NCBI GenBank assembly: GCA_014529385.2
Contig: CM043968.1
Span: 128,267,518-128,331,517 of the forward strand
Reading direction: 5' to 3'
From: Adiantum capillus-veneris
Lineage: Eukaryota; Streptophyta; Polypodiopsida; Polypodiales; Pteridaceae
Length of the DNA: 64,000 bases
Positions 19,569 to 29,976 of this stretch are shown here, piece after piece. Within the stretch, counting starts at the first letter, position 1. Each line of letters starts with the position of its first letter. Position numbers and translations under genes: made by a program. The notes beneath the pieces are model-generated. The model saw only the letters and a program-made list of their open reading frames with translations, did no database searches and was not told the origin of the DNA.

Positions 19569-19818
19569 CTTAGAATCATGTTTGTGATGAAGATGTCTCT
19601 CAAACACCAAGTAGAATTTGTCACTCTACTTTGGAAGAATGAAATGGACTAAAGAGTAGATATGTCTCCCAAGCACCAAATGGATTAGTCATCCATCTTG
19701 GAAAGATGTCATAGGGTAAAAAGGGATCCTCTACCGCTAAGTAAGATTGACTAATGACTAAGGCTTTATCTCTTCTACCTCATAGTCGAGGACGACTATG
19801 ATTTCAAGAGAGAGGTAA
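19569..19818 (+). other. E5 3' untranslated region and polypurine tract
   Basis: Non-coding. It includes the short inverted pair ATAGTCGAGGACGACTAT at about 19783-19800, then TTCAAGAGAGAGGTAA at 19803-19818, the polypurine tract directly before the LTR start TGTCATAA. The same hairpin and tract occur in reverse orientation in E6 at about 62953-62990. Confidence 0.75.
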
Positions 19819-20893
19819 TGTCATAAAAACTAATATCTAACCGATGCAAATGATTTTCTCATATTAAACTGATCACTTAATGTGGGAGAATAAACGGGGA
19901 CAAGGGTTAAGATATTGAGATGTGCTTATAGATCTATTTCAACATGGGGCCAATGGTAAAGGGGCCCAAATGAGAGATGGTCTATCAAAGAGCAAGGCTA
20001 ACCAATGGAGCATAAGACCTTAGGATTAGCTTCATTGAAGACCTACCATAGTTAGTGTAAAAGTCCTTTGGCCTTAGGTAAGGTAGGGCTACACTTGAGG
20101 TGGGAACCCGACCCAAGCTTGAGGTGCTTGAGGTGGGAACCCGAACCAAGATTAAGGTGTTTAAGGTGCTTGATATGCTGGAGGTGCTTGTCATGCTTGA
20201 GATGGTAGGGTTTCCCTTGAGGTGAGAACCCAGCCCAAGCTTAAAGTTCTTAAGGGCCAAGCTTGTGGTGGGAACTGAGCCTATGCATGAGGGGCTTGAG
20301 GTGTCAAAAGGTCAAGATTCAATCCCTACAAGGAGGGGGAGATCCCTACAAGAGAGGGGATGAGAGCGAATACCCACACACTCACACAAGGCATGCATGG
20401 TACAAAGAATGCAAAAGGGACACTTGTCAAGTTCCTCCTCATGTTTCCCTCATGGTGTTCTTGAAGCCTATTGGTTGGCCACCCAAGGGGTCAAATGATA
20501 ATTTAGGAGATTCAATTAATTGATTTTTCATTTATCAAGTCCTCTCTTCCAAAGGGAAAAGGGGGACACTTGTCTCAAGGTTACTCTTGTTGCTTGTTAT
20601 GACTCCTGCTTGTGATTGGCTAGGCCTGGAGGGGTTCAATGATCTTCAAGAATGAGCTACAAGGGGGGGTCGACCCAAGAAAGCTAGGGGGTATACTCAC
20701 CCACACACACTCAAAAACACTCTCATTGTGTGCTATGCAAAGTGGAAGAGCTCCATCTCCTTCTCCAAGCTCCTTGAGAAGTTGAGGGCCTACACCAACA
20801 CTCTTGGATATGGAGTGCAAATCCAACCAAGAGCCATGCTTCAATGCTTCAGCTTGCCATCATCTTCATTACTTTGCTATTATGTATGCTAGC
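19819..20893 (+). repeat. E5 3' LTR, truncated on the right
   Basis: It starts TGTCATAAAAACTAATATCT and is homologous, in reverse orientation, to the start of the E6 LTR (62952 downward). It holds an internal degenerate array of GAGGTGGGAACCC and AAGCTTGAGGTGCTTG units at about 20095-20300. About 0.5 kb that is present at the far end of the E6 LTR is missing; the sequence stops where the C1 LTR begins at 20894. Confidence 0.8.
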
Positions 20894-21641
20894 TGTTAGG
20901 AAATATGACGTAGCCTAGTAATAATTGAGTAGATTACTTAATGGAGAGAGATAATCTCCATACACAAGAGATTCTAGAGTAGAGATAGAGAGAGAGAGAT
21001 AGAGCGAGAGAGAGAGAGAGAGAGAGAGTAAACACGATATACGTGGTTCACCCAATGTGAGCTACGTCCACGGGAAAGCAGCTACTCAATGGCTTTAGTA
21101 GTTCAAAACAAGAAGTAGGTTACAAAGGGATTATACCCTTTTGGAGCTCCCGTCTTGCTTCACTCTCACCACCTCACACCCACCTTGTTGCATCAAATTC
21201 ACACTGTGAAATGTGTGTAGAAATGGCCTTCTTTTATAGGCCGAAAGGGCTGTCTCTCATGAGAGTCAGCCATGTGTAGCCGCCCTTGTGTAGATAAGTC
21301 CAAATTGGACCCTCAATCCGCCCATGTGTGGCTGCCCTTGAGAAGACAAGTCCGCTTTTGGATTCGGCCACCGGCCACCGGCCATTGACTTTCGACCACC
21401 GGCCACCGGCCAATTGGCCAATCGACTGGCCGTTTTCCGACCACTTTCGGACCGTCGCCCGGCCATAATATTTCGACAAAAGAGAATATTTGGTTAAATT
21501 TTGATTTTCGGTGAGTGATTTTATTTTTTGGCGAGTTATTCTTTTTCATGCACGATGGCTTCTCCTCATAATGGGGGCCTTACAAATGTGCGTTTTTAAC
21601 ACAGAAAATTACAAGGGGCAAATTAGGCTCCATACTCAACA
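20894..21641 (-). repeat. C1 3' LTR
   Basis: 748 bp; the plus strand begins TGTTAGGAAATATGACGTAG and ends ACTCAACA. The first about 260 bp match the partial 5' LTR at 43714-43970. A GA-rich microsatellite lies at about 20985-21028, and a minus-strand TATA box (CTATAAAAG) at 21232-21239. A GGCCACCGGCCA-type GC-rich repeat lies at about 21365-21440. Confidence 0.9.
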
Positions 21642-21656
21642 ATCTCCCACTTGGAG
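21642..21656 (-). other. C1 polypurine tract
   Basis: The minus strand reads TCCAAGTGGGAGAT then TGTTGAG at the LTR start, the usual Copia arrangement of a purine tract of the AAGTGGGAGAT type. Confidence 0.85.
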
Positions 21657-21701
21657 ACTGATCTCCAAACCAAACTTGTGACTGCTTTCCATCTTGGCTT
21701 C

Positions 21702-22139
21702 TTATTCTTGAATGCCGATTGAAGATGAGCAAAAGCTAAAATTCTCCTTGTTGACCACCTTTGTAAACATGTCTGCAAGATTTTCACTTATATGCACTTT
21801 TCCTAGTTTAAGCTGTCCCTCTTCCAAAAGAGTGCGTATGAAGTGATATCTCACCTCAATGTGCTTTGTCCTTGAATGAAAGGATGAGTTCTTTACAAGA
21901 TGGATAGCTCTTTGGCTATCACTGTAGAAGGCACAATTGTATTGTTTGAATCCAAGCTCTTCTAAGAATTTGTGAAGCCACAAAATTTCTTTGCTTGCCT
22001 CTGTCATTGCTACATACTCTGTTTTCGTGATAGAAAGTGAGACCGCTTTCTGCAGCCTTGAAGCCCAGCTTACTGTTGTTCCTCCAACCATGAATACATA
22101 GCCAGTAGTGCTTCTTCGAGTATCTTTGTCACCTTCCAT
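21702..22139 (-). pseudogene. C1 RNase H
   Basis: 146-codon open end of the Copia polyprotein: [40 protein letters not shown] with the catalytic Glu, [27 protein letters not shown] with the catalytic Asp, [13 protein letters not shown], and [13 protein letters not shown]. All signature segments of Copia RNase H are present. The frame upstream toward RT is lost, so it cannot be made as part of Pol. Confidence 0.9.
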
Positions 22140-22712
22140 ATCTGCATGAGCATACCCTTAAAGAAAAATATCAGTTCCTCCAAAATACAAAGCATTTGTT
22201 GTTGTCCCTTTCATATACTTAAGTATCCACTTCACAGCTTGCCAGTGCTCTTTACTTGGGTTGTCCATGAACCTACTTACAACTCCCACTGCATGTGCAA
22301 TGTCTAGCCTTGTCTAGACCATAGCATACATAAGACAACTCCCGCTGCAGCATATGGAACTTTAGACATATAGGCTATCTCCTCTTGTGTCTTTGGACAC
22401 ATATCCTTGGTTAGTTTAAAGTGAGTAGCCAAAGGTGTAGAAACTCTTTTTGTATTTTTCATTGCAAACCTTTCTAGTACCTTCTTGATGTAATCCTCTT
22501 GAGATAGCTTTATTTTCTTCTTTGTCCTTTCCCTTGATATCTGCATACCAAGTATCCTCTTTGCAACACCTAAATCTTTCATTTAAAAATATTTAGACAG
22601 CTCCTCTTTTAGGTCTTTGATGTCCTGCATGTTAGCACTTGCATCAGCATGTCATCAACAAACAACATTAGGATGATAAACTTCCCATCTCCCAAATTCT
22701 TTGTGTAGACGC
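22140..22712 (-). pseudogene. C1 reverse transcriptase, C-terminal part
   Basis: Several frames: 22836-22609 gives NLGDGKFIILMLFVDDMLMQ with FVDD as active site; its first residues lie in the T1 LTR and are fortuitous. 22582-22304 gives MKDLGVAKRILGMQISRERT and IKLSQEDYIKKVLERF, the Copia connection region. Frameshifts separate the pieces. The RT N-terminal half continues at 26721 beyond T1. Confidence 0.85.
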
Positions 22713-22902
22713 TGTTGGGATATAGGCGCCTGTACCTTGCCCGACCGCCCAGAGTCTGGGCACCCACTGATTTGTATACCTTATACATAGCATAAGTGTA
22801 TAGGGGGTTGCTCACTCTTTGAGTCTCCCCACCCATATCTGTGTGTCATGTGTGTTCTTCTCTCTCTCACTCTCCGTCTGTGGTGCTCCCCGATCCCCTT
22901 CA
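22713..22902 (+). repeat. T1 5' LTR
   Basis: 190 bp, TGTTGGGATATAGGCGC to CGATCCCCTTCA. It differs from the 3' LTR at about 10 positions (about 5 percent), so T1 is clearly older than E2. Confidence 0.92.
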
Positions 22903-22903
22903 A

Positions 22904-22918
22904 TTGGTCTCAGAGCGA
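22904..22918 (+). other. T1 primer-binding site, initiator tRNA-Met type
   Basis: TTGGTCTCAGAGCGA directly follows the 5' LTR. It equals the common Copia PBS TGGTATCAGAGC with one change. Confidence 0.75.
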
Positions 22919-24585
22919 CAGGTGTGAGAGTGTAGATGGATGGATTCATGATGAATTCGTCGCTATGGCGGAGAGGTCACATATCTGAGCAAAGAAATAG
23001 AGAAGGCTTGTGGGCATCCATACAGAGGCTTGCAGGAGAGCTCTCAGGAGCTTCGTAGTGCTCACAGATCAGTCCATAGTTCCTCTACAGATCAGCCCAC
23101 TGTGTACAACATTTTCCCTCTTCTCGGCAAGCTCTGCAACGGCTACATCGGAGACAGATTGGAGCTTGGAGCTTCCATAAACATGGAAGCATTGTGAGAT
23201 TGATACATTCAGCTCATGCATCGAGGTGGGAAGTGAGTTTGAGCCTTTCTATGAGCTCAAAGAAGCACATAAGAAAGTCGTTCTGTTTTTGGCAGTTTGA
23301 CAGTAGTCTACTGTTTTGCTCATAGCTTGAGCTACAAAGCTCCGATTTCAAAACTTTTTGGTTCAAAACGGAGTTGGGTTTAAGCTCTACCACTTTGTAG
23401 AAGGAATTGTTTTCTGATTCAGAGTGAAGGTTTGTCTGAAATTAAAAACACAGAGACTGTTTTTCAGGACAGTTTTGGGCTCTGTTGTTTTCTTTGCTGC
23501 AGACAGCTTACCCGTGCACACTGCAGGTTGCAGGCACATATGAGGTGTTACAAGATCCGGTTTGACTCCCAGGTACAGGTTGAGTCTAGTACTCCCACAC
23601 ATGTTGCCAGTTGCAGTTGAGTGGTTCTTCTGCAGTGTTGTGGCTTGCATACATGGTCTTTGAGCGGGTAATGCTCTATGTATGCTTATGTGGTGAGCAG
23701 TAGATCTTGTGAGCAAGTGTAGAGGTTGGTTGTGGATGATATGTATGGTCACCTGTGGTACTCTTTGTGAGCATTTGCTGGACACAGGTTTGTAGAGCTT
23801 ATGCATGTCTGTTGAGTGTAGTTTGATGCGCACTGATTGCTCATTGTATTGAGCTTGCAGGACAATGGTTATTTTGTATTGATAGCCATTGTGCATTGAA
23901 ACTCTGGAAAAATTTTCCCAGGAGATTTATGCGCATCATTTCTGCGATCTAGGTAGAGAGTGCGGATTGCACTTAGCATTTGCGTACGGTATTCTCTGCA
24001 GGTGGGAGATTTGTGCGTGCATGTATGCATCAAGACTGCACAGTGTGGGCTTGGTGATTAGCTCACAGTTTCACAGGCGTACAGTTATCTTGGCACACTC
24101 ACAGGAGTGAATATTATGATGTATACTTGTGTGGCTACGAGCTAGGTATCCGGATTCGAGCACTAATGGCTTGAGCTTTTCTCAGCAGGTTTCAGCTACA
24201 GGTTTACAAGTTTACAGGCAGGCTTGAGGGCTTATTTGGGCGCTGAATTTTCAGCCATTGTTTCCTCTTTGCAGGTGTCCATGTATGGCTCAGTTGTAGG
24301 CTGATCTGGGACACGTTTGTGACTTGTTTATGCAGCTGTTTAAGAGCTGAATTTTGGGGTTGTTTTGGGGCTGATTTACAGCCATATTTTATAACCATAC
24401 AGGAGCTTGGTTTACTCTACAGGAGCCTCGTACACTTGGCATTTGGATTTGCATCATTGCCATTTGTGGGAGATTTATGCTCACAGATTGTCTAGCAGAT
24501 TTTGCATCGTGACTTTGCCATATTCTTGGACAGTTGGCAGGTGCTGAGACATTGATTTTTCTTTCTAGTTTGCTACATTGTGCTC
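22919..24585 (+). other. T1 leader, no sense-strand ORF
   Basis: About 1.7 kb between PBS and gag. No plus-strand frame of note. A 169-codon frame on the minus strand (23896-23387) exists in both T1 copies but has no recognisable domain and accumulates mostly amino-acid-changing differences, so it is taken as chance. Confidence 0.55.
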
Positions 24586-25003
24586 ATGGTAGAGACAAGT
24601 GATCGCTCAGATTATGATCTCTTTGAAATGCGCATGTTTGATGGGTCAGACTTTGCAACATGGAGAGAGTGTATGCTTGATGCATTGACACATCGAGGGT
24701 TGCATGGACCATTGAGTGGTGATGCAGGTAGACCTTCATGCTTGCCTGACAATCAATGGTAGGAGATAGATGAGATGGCATTATCTATGATATGTTTGCA
24801 CCTTGCGGAGTCTATATTTTCTCTTGTTATGTATGAGACGACTACAAGAGCATGTTGGCAGAGATTGCATGAGATGTATGACAGATCTGAGTCATCTGAG
24901 ACTCTTGTGAGACAACAACATTCACATATGCTCCGACGGGTTACGTGGTGGCATTATGGTCGTTTAGGGCACATTAGACGGCGATGCTTTCATCGTATGA
25001 GAT
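24586..25003 (+). pseudogene. T1 Gag, internally deleted
   Basis: It starts MVETSDRSDYDLFEMRMFDG, then TWRECMLDALTHRGLHGPL, a TAG at about 24761, MALSMICLHLAESIFSLVMY and the zinc-knuckle region WWHYGRLGHIRRRC. In this copy the first Cys is Trp and the second is Tyr; the copy at 36500-36900 keeps the first Cys. The capsid middle is shorter than in complete Copia Gag. The pattern DGSDFATWRECMLDAL is typical of Copia Gag N-termini. Confidence 0.75.
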
Positions 25004-25149
25004 AGCACAAGAGATAGGCTAGTCTCAAGGATGCAGTAGATGCTATAGGCTCATTGGACTGATAGTTGTAGGATCAGATACGGTGTCTGAGTACTCTAGT
25101 GACGGTGAGGTCACATTTGTTTCCTGTATTACTCCTCATTTTTTGACAT

Positions 25150-25500
25150 CTGAGGATAGTGCACTTCTTTTGCAGTGGGTGCTAGACAGGGACACTACTT
25201 TTCATGTCACTCCGTATCATGTGACTGGTTCAATAGCTATTCTAGCAGAGTGCATAGTGTGAGATTGGCAGATGGGTCACTGCATGATATTGCTAGTTCA
25301 GGAGATGTGAGACTGTCATTACTGAGCAGTGCATTGTGCATGCTCAGAGATGTGCGTCATGGGCCAGATTTGATGATGAGTTTGATCTTCGTTGGTCAGC
25401 TCAGGGAGAGTGGATGTCGGGTATCGCTGCTTGAGCGATCTTTTGCGTTGCATTTGGGTTCTCTAGTGATTGCAAGAGGTGCTAGAGTTAGCACATGGTA
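25150..25500 (+). pseudogene. T1 protease and GAG-pre-integrase region, frameshifted
   Basis: The start reads VLDRDTTFHVTPYH in one frame (DRD in place of D-T/S-G, so not catalytic), then shifts to frame WFNSYSSRVHSVRLADGSLH, DVRLSLLSSALCMLRDVRHG, LIFVGQLRESGCRVSLLERS and GSLVIARGARVSTWYPLH. This is the usual Copia protease followed by the pre-integrase segment. Integrase should follow but does not. Confidence 0.8.
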
Positions 25501-26446
25501 CCCATTGCACATAGTACTGGTGCGAGATGGTCGAGTCTCAATCTTGTTACAGCCATGCAGAGAGGGAGAGACCCAGATAGTCTCTTTTGCTCATGTGTTG
25601 CAGGGTGCTTTGAATGGAGTGCAGAGTAGTGAGCTCGTTGTGCACACAGTTGGGACACGACTTGAGCAATCACACAGAGATGTGACAGAGTCATACATGC
25701 ATGCTTTGCTAGTGACTGAGCAAAGCAGAGAGTCAGTTGTGCAAGATACTTCTATGCAAGATAGATAGGTAACTGATCCTTTTATGCAGGATAGACAGGT
25801 AGAGCGGTCTTGCTCTAGTAAGTCACGATAGGAGGAAGTTGTGCAAGAGTCTATGCATAAAGAGTTAGAGCATGAGAGCTCTAGTGAGTCATAGTAGATT
25901 GAGTGGTCATGTTTGTAGTGAATGATTGCAGAGGAGGCTGAGACGTCAGCGATTATGCAATCATTCCTTTCTATGCTCAACAGTGAGCATGGGGATATAG
26001 TTGTGCAGGATATGTCTTCCAGCAGACACCTAGAGCAGCTCGTTTGCTCTGAGGTTGCACGACAGGTTGATGTGTCTTTTGCAAAGAGTCAGGAGATGCA
26101 TGTGGCTGACACACCTTGTTAGTCAGAGATTCCTATTGCCAGGAATATATATGTTGATGCATGCTCCATAGAGCTAGAAGGGCCCGCTAGCATTGCATCG
26201 GCATTCGGTGGTCTCATGTATGAAATGCTGATCTTGAGACCGGATGTCGCAGCTGCAGTGGGAGCATTTGCAGTTGGGGTTGTCAGTTGTTTGTTGACTG
26301 ATGATGGCATATTGTATGAGGGAGATATGCAGGTATTGCGTACATACTTGCAGTACGTGTGCGATACGTCTGGAGGTGTATGGACTTACACGGGAGCAGG
26401 ACAGCCGGATGCACACGATCACAGCCAGCCAGTGGGCGTCGGTTGA
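25501..26446 (+). other. T1 unrecognised frame in place of integrase-RT
   Basis: The same frame as the pre-integrase part continues to 26446 with about six stops. It reads acidic, Ser/Gln/Val-rich text with QSRESVVQDTSMQDR repeats, then DACSIELEGPASIASAFGGL and DVAAAVGAFAVGVVSCLLTD, ending near the 3' LTR. I do not recognise the family. Both T1 copies share most stops. The copy at 37617-37770 has one more 75-bp repeat unit. It may be a decayed captured sequence or a degraded unique 3' part. Confidence 0.5.
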
Positions 26447-26525
26447 GAGTGATTTTCTCTCACCTTTTGTAGTCTTTAGACTAGCTTCCCTTGCTTAAAG
26501 GCATAGTCGCCTTTAAGTGGGAGGT

Positions 26526-26715
26526 TGTTGGGATATAGGCGCATGTGCCTTGCCCGACTGCCCAGAGTCTGGGCGCCCACTGACTTGTATACCTTATACA
26601 TAGCATGAGTGTATAGGGGGTTGATCACTCTTTGAGTCTCCCCACCCATATCTGTGTGTCGTGTGTCTTCTTCTCTCTCTCACTCTCCGTTTGTGGTGCT
26701 CCCCGATCCCCTTCA
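26526..26715 (+). repeat. T1 3' LTR
   Basis: 190 bp preceded by the purine tract TAAGTGGGAGGT (26514-26525) and followed by target duplication GACGC. Confidence 0.92.
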
Positions 26716-26720
26716 GACGC

Positions 26721-27250
26721 ACTGAATCGAGTTGCATCTTGTCAATCCATGATCGAACATCCATCGATCAAACTTCAAGTAACATTGTCTTTATGCTTGG
26801 TTTAAACCATACAAGCTCTTCTTTAATCTGCAAACCATTTTCTCCTTACCTTTTACTTCATATTCCTTTGGTTGAAGCATGTAAATTTCCTCCTCTAAGT
26901 CACTGTGAGGGAATGCCGTATTTACATCCATTTGCTCAAGATTTAGATCATGAGCAGCCACAAGTTTTAAGACAAGCTTAATTGAGTTCATTTTCACAAT
27001 AGGAGAAAATGTTTCATTGAAGTCAATACCTTTCTTTTGAGAAAACCCTTTTACCACAAGCTTAGACTTGTACGTTTTCTTCCCACCTTCTTCTTCCTTC
27101 AACTTATACACCCATTTGTTCTGAAGTACCCGCTTACCTTTAGGCAACTCAACCAACTCCCATGTTTGGTTGTGATGTAATAAGCCCATCTCCACTTGCA
27201 TGCTCTTCATCCATTCTTCTTTGGGTTTGTGTTGCATAGCTTCTTCGTAT
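26721..27250 (-). pseudogene. C1 reverse transcriptase, N-terminal part
   Basis: The minus strand reads YEEAMQHKPKEEWMKSMQVE, NQTWELVELPKGKRVLQNKW, VYKLKEEEGGKKTYKSKLVV, KGFSQKKGIDFNETFSPIVK, LNLEQMDVNTAFPHSDLEEE and EKMVCRLKKSLYGLNQA: the opening segments of Copia RT including the first catalytic Asp (QMDVNTAFPH). E3 is inserted just before YEEAMQ and T1 just after. A 97-percent-like second copy lies at 38665-39194. Confidence 0.9.
27247..27250. repeat. Target-site duplication of E3, left copy (GTAT)
   Basis: GTAT precedes the LTR start TGAGGCGGTCC; the same four bases follow the other end at 41974-41977. Only four bases match; a fifth would be C versus G. Confidence 0.7.
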
Positions 27251-28276
27251 TGAGGCGGTCCGGGGCGGGCAACAAGAGAGGCGACCTCTAAACACCCCTC
27301 AAGGCTCCCGTGCTGCTCAATTGGGGCTGGGGCAACCACAAGCACAACACAACAACAAACCCACAGCCAAACCCAAACAAGATAGGGGCACCACCTAGTT
27401 ATGGTATGCAAACTAGGACGTAAGAGAGATTTTGGTACAACCAAGAAGATGCACCACACACAACACACAAGCAACCTCACACCAAGACACACACAAAATG
27501 GACCAGAGAGAGCTAGAGCAAAGGGAAGAGAGAGAGAAAAGGATCTTGCGTAATACCTTATTTATGACTTGCGAATGGAGATGGTTTGTTATGATGCTAT
27601 CGTAGAGCTTGTACAAAAACTCACTCAATGCTTAGTGATTGTTAATCATTGCCAAAACACACACACACTGTCTTAGGGTGTGGGAGACCTCTCACCACAA
27701 TACCCTCTTACAATGGACACAAAATTGGCAATGAAAAACACACTAAAACACTTTCTAAAATCAAGATCAACCGATAGAAACTCAAAATACACAAGTCACC
27801 TTGAATTCACCAAACCGTATTGCACAAATGGAAGGACAAAGATTTGAATGTCGAATCACGCCTTTGATGCACCAAACCTCAATTTATTGATGATGAAGGA
27901 GCATATACAATAGTGGTTTTGAGATTTGAGGAACTCACGCTCTCTCACTTGAAATGTGTAGCTTGAAGGCTTCTCTCACACCGAGAGTGAAGCTCACAAG
28001 TGGTTGCTACACCTAAGTCTCTCCTCACGCATAGAGTGTTGGGGTGCTATGTGAGATCTTGGAGGCTATTTTACAAGAAGGAGAGGAGCCTATTTATAAG
28101 TTGTAGACCCCTCATTAAGATTATTGAAAATCCTAATTTACAAGCTAACAAATCAGGATTATGATTTTTTTGAATATCAAAACATTGCGGGCCTTCTTTG
28201 TCTGCTTGAGTCATGGATGTGGGCTCAAAAGAGAGCATTATTGATGGTAGATAAGGTGAAAGTAAAGTTTTAAGTA

Positions 28277-28321
<45 letters not shown>

Positions 28322-29300
28322 ACTATACACATGTCTTAAGGTGAGGTGTCTTTTATGGTTAGGTCAATGCTATTTTTTGTTAGTATGTTAGAGATTAGTG
28401 TTAGTAATCACTAGAAAGTTAATGTTACATTTACAATGGGTAGAATGAGATGGATGGTTGAAGTAAGATGGTTGAATGAAGTGCGAAAATCCTTGTGATG
28501 GTGAAGCTTGAAGAATTTTTGGACTTACTTGTGTAGGTTCTCAAAATGACTATCGATCTTCTTCTTCGTCTTCCTTTCTTTATGCCACCACCGCCAAGGT
28601 TGATTATCGCGATGAAAATGGCAATTTGGTTGATGAGATCTCTTAATTTGCAGAGGTTAATCATGGTACACATGCTGAATTTATGTATATATATAAGGAG
28701 TAAGATGGAATTGTACTTTGGAGATAATAGAGAGAGGCATAGAGATGGTGTATGTACATGGAGAGCTCATATGAGAGCTATGGAAGTAAGAGGGGAGGTT
28801 AATGGTGAAGAAGGTGAGAGAAACCATTGAAGGTGCAGGTTTGAGTGAGGGATTGAGAGGAATGTGTGTGTGTAGAAGTGTGGAAAGAGGTGAGAGAAGA
28901 CTATGGGCTACTTGTGAGAAAAGTGGGCAGACTGGGGTCCACTCAAAAAATCATAGCTCACCGCTGGTAGCTCCAAAAATCATGAAAACATTTGAGGTGA
29001 TTATTCAAAGCGTGGGCTACATTTTCTCTTTTAACCACCGCTCCGAATTCAGAGTGGAGATGGATATTAAAAATCCCACCAAAAGACCTGAAATATATTA
29101 TTTTGATTTTACTTATTTATTTGACTCAACTAGCCTAGTGACTAGCTAGCTGAGGATTTTAAGAAGATATGGGAAAAGCCCCCTAACTCACACACGCCTA
29201 TTTACAGTGAAATGGTAGGGATAGCCATACTATTTGGGTGAATTTTGTAGGGTGAGGTAGCTCACTATGATAATTTTGAATAGCCGAAAAACGGTTATCA
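27251..29300 (-). repeat. E3 3' LTR
   Basis: 2050 bp; the plus strand starts TGAGGCGGTCCGGGGC and ends CGGTTATCA (minus strand TGATAACCG). It holds a GA microsatellite at about 28280-28319 and a TATATA-type box on the minus strand (TATAAATA, plus strand 28091-28098). Compared with the other copy it lacks about 0.68 kb between about 29083 and 29110. No coding potential was accepted. Confidence 0.88.
28091..28098 (-). promoter_or_regulatory. TATA box of E3 LTR
   Basis: The plus strand reads TATTTATA, giving TATAAATA on the minus strand about 1.2 kb from the LTR start. It is conserved in the 5' LTR at 40034-40041. Confidence 0.5.
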
Positions 29301-29317
29301 TTAGCCCTCCCCCAGGA
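29301..29317 (-). other. E3 polypurine tract
   Basis: The minus strand reads TCCTGGGGGAGGGCTAA immediately before the LTR start TGATAACC. Confidence 0.85.
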
Positions 29318-29328
29318 TGATGGTATAT

Positions 29329-29976
29329 TCATGTACCATCATAGAGCATCTTTTCCAAAGAGAGTGCTTCAGAGTCCTTGACGAGATCTTCATTGTTTGG
29401 GCCCTCAGAATTTTGGCTGGAGTTACACTCATGATTCATGTAACAATACTTACATGAGACAGTGGCCTTTTGACAAATATTTGGTAGATCCTTTGGTAGA
29501 AGGCGACTCAAATAGGACTTCAAGCGATACCCGTTTACCTTCCTGGAGTGCTCTTTACCATTCAAGTCCATAAGCTAATAATAACTTGAATCTATGTATG
29601 GCCCTTGCCATCTAGTTTCAAACTTGGCATCAAAACGATTGTCAAGTCGATTGTCATACCTTAGCACAAGCTCTCCTTCCTTGATGCCTTTGTCCTTCAG
29701 TTTCTTGTCGAGCTTTTCTTTCGCTTGTGTGGCTTTCCTCTTGTAACACTCGTAAGCTGCTTCTCTTTTCCACTCAAGCTCCACTAACGTAAGAAGTCGA
29801 TCCATCTATACCTCTTGATCATCTTGTGCACCTTTGCCATGAAGCCGCATTGTTGGAATGTTGAGCTCGATAGGCTGCAAAGCCTCTTGACCATAGACCA
29901 AGTGAAATGGTGTGAACTCCGTGGCTTCCCTATATGTGGTTCGATATGCCCACAAGGCACCATCCAAGAAGTCATC
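29329..29976 (-). pseudogene. E3 integrase C-terminus
   Basis: It is in frame with pol but interrupted by stops at about 29977, 29806 and 29575. It reads [53 protein letters not shown] and RWQGPYIDSSYY, the usual end of a Gypsy integrase (GPF-like GPY motif), followed by about 80 codons of acidic tail. All later frames keep the register of pol, so only point mutations separate them. Confidence 0.8.

Larger units (their letters stand above)
16947..20893 (+). mobile_element. E5: truncated chromovirus (Ty3/Gypsy with chromodomain)
   Basis: Plus strand: the second half of RT, RNase H, integrase with zinc-binding domain, chromodomain, polypurine tract and partial 3' LTR. The 5' LTR, gag, protease and first half of RT are absent; the left border lies somewhere in 16747-16947. 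The LTR (from 19819) is cut at 20893 by the C1 LTR. Its LTR and chromodomain end are closely related to E6 at 61363-63675. Confidence 0.85.
22713..26715 (+). mobile_element. T1: non-autonomous Copia-like element inside C1 RT
   Basis: 4003 bp with 190-bp LTRs (22713-22902 and 26526-26715, about 10 differences), flanked by GACGC at 22708-22712 and 26716-26720. A Met-type PBS follows the 5' LTR and a purine tract (AAGTGGGAGG) precedes the 3' LTR. It contains a decayed gag, a protease and GAG-pre-integrase-like part, then an unrecognised frame instead of integrase, RT and RNase H. A truncated second copy, without the 5' LTR, lies at 35207-38659. Confidence 0.9.

Noticed and set aside
23387-23896. 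169-codon minus-strand ORF in T1, present with the same length at 35303-35812
   Set aside because: No recognisable domain, antisense to the element, and the two copies differ mainly by amino-acid-changing substitutions (about 7 in 169), so there is no sign of protein constraint.
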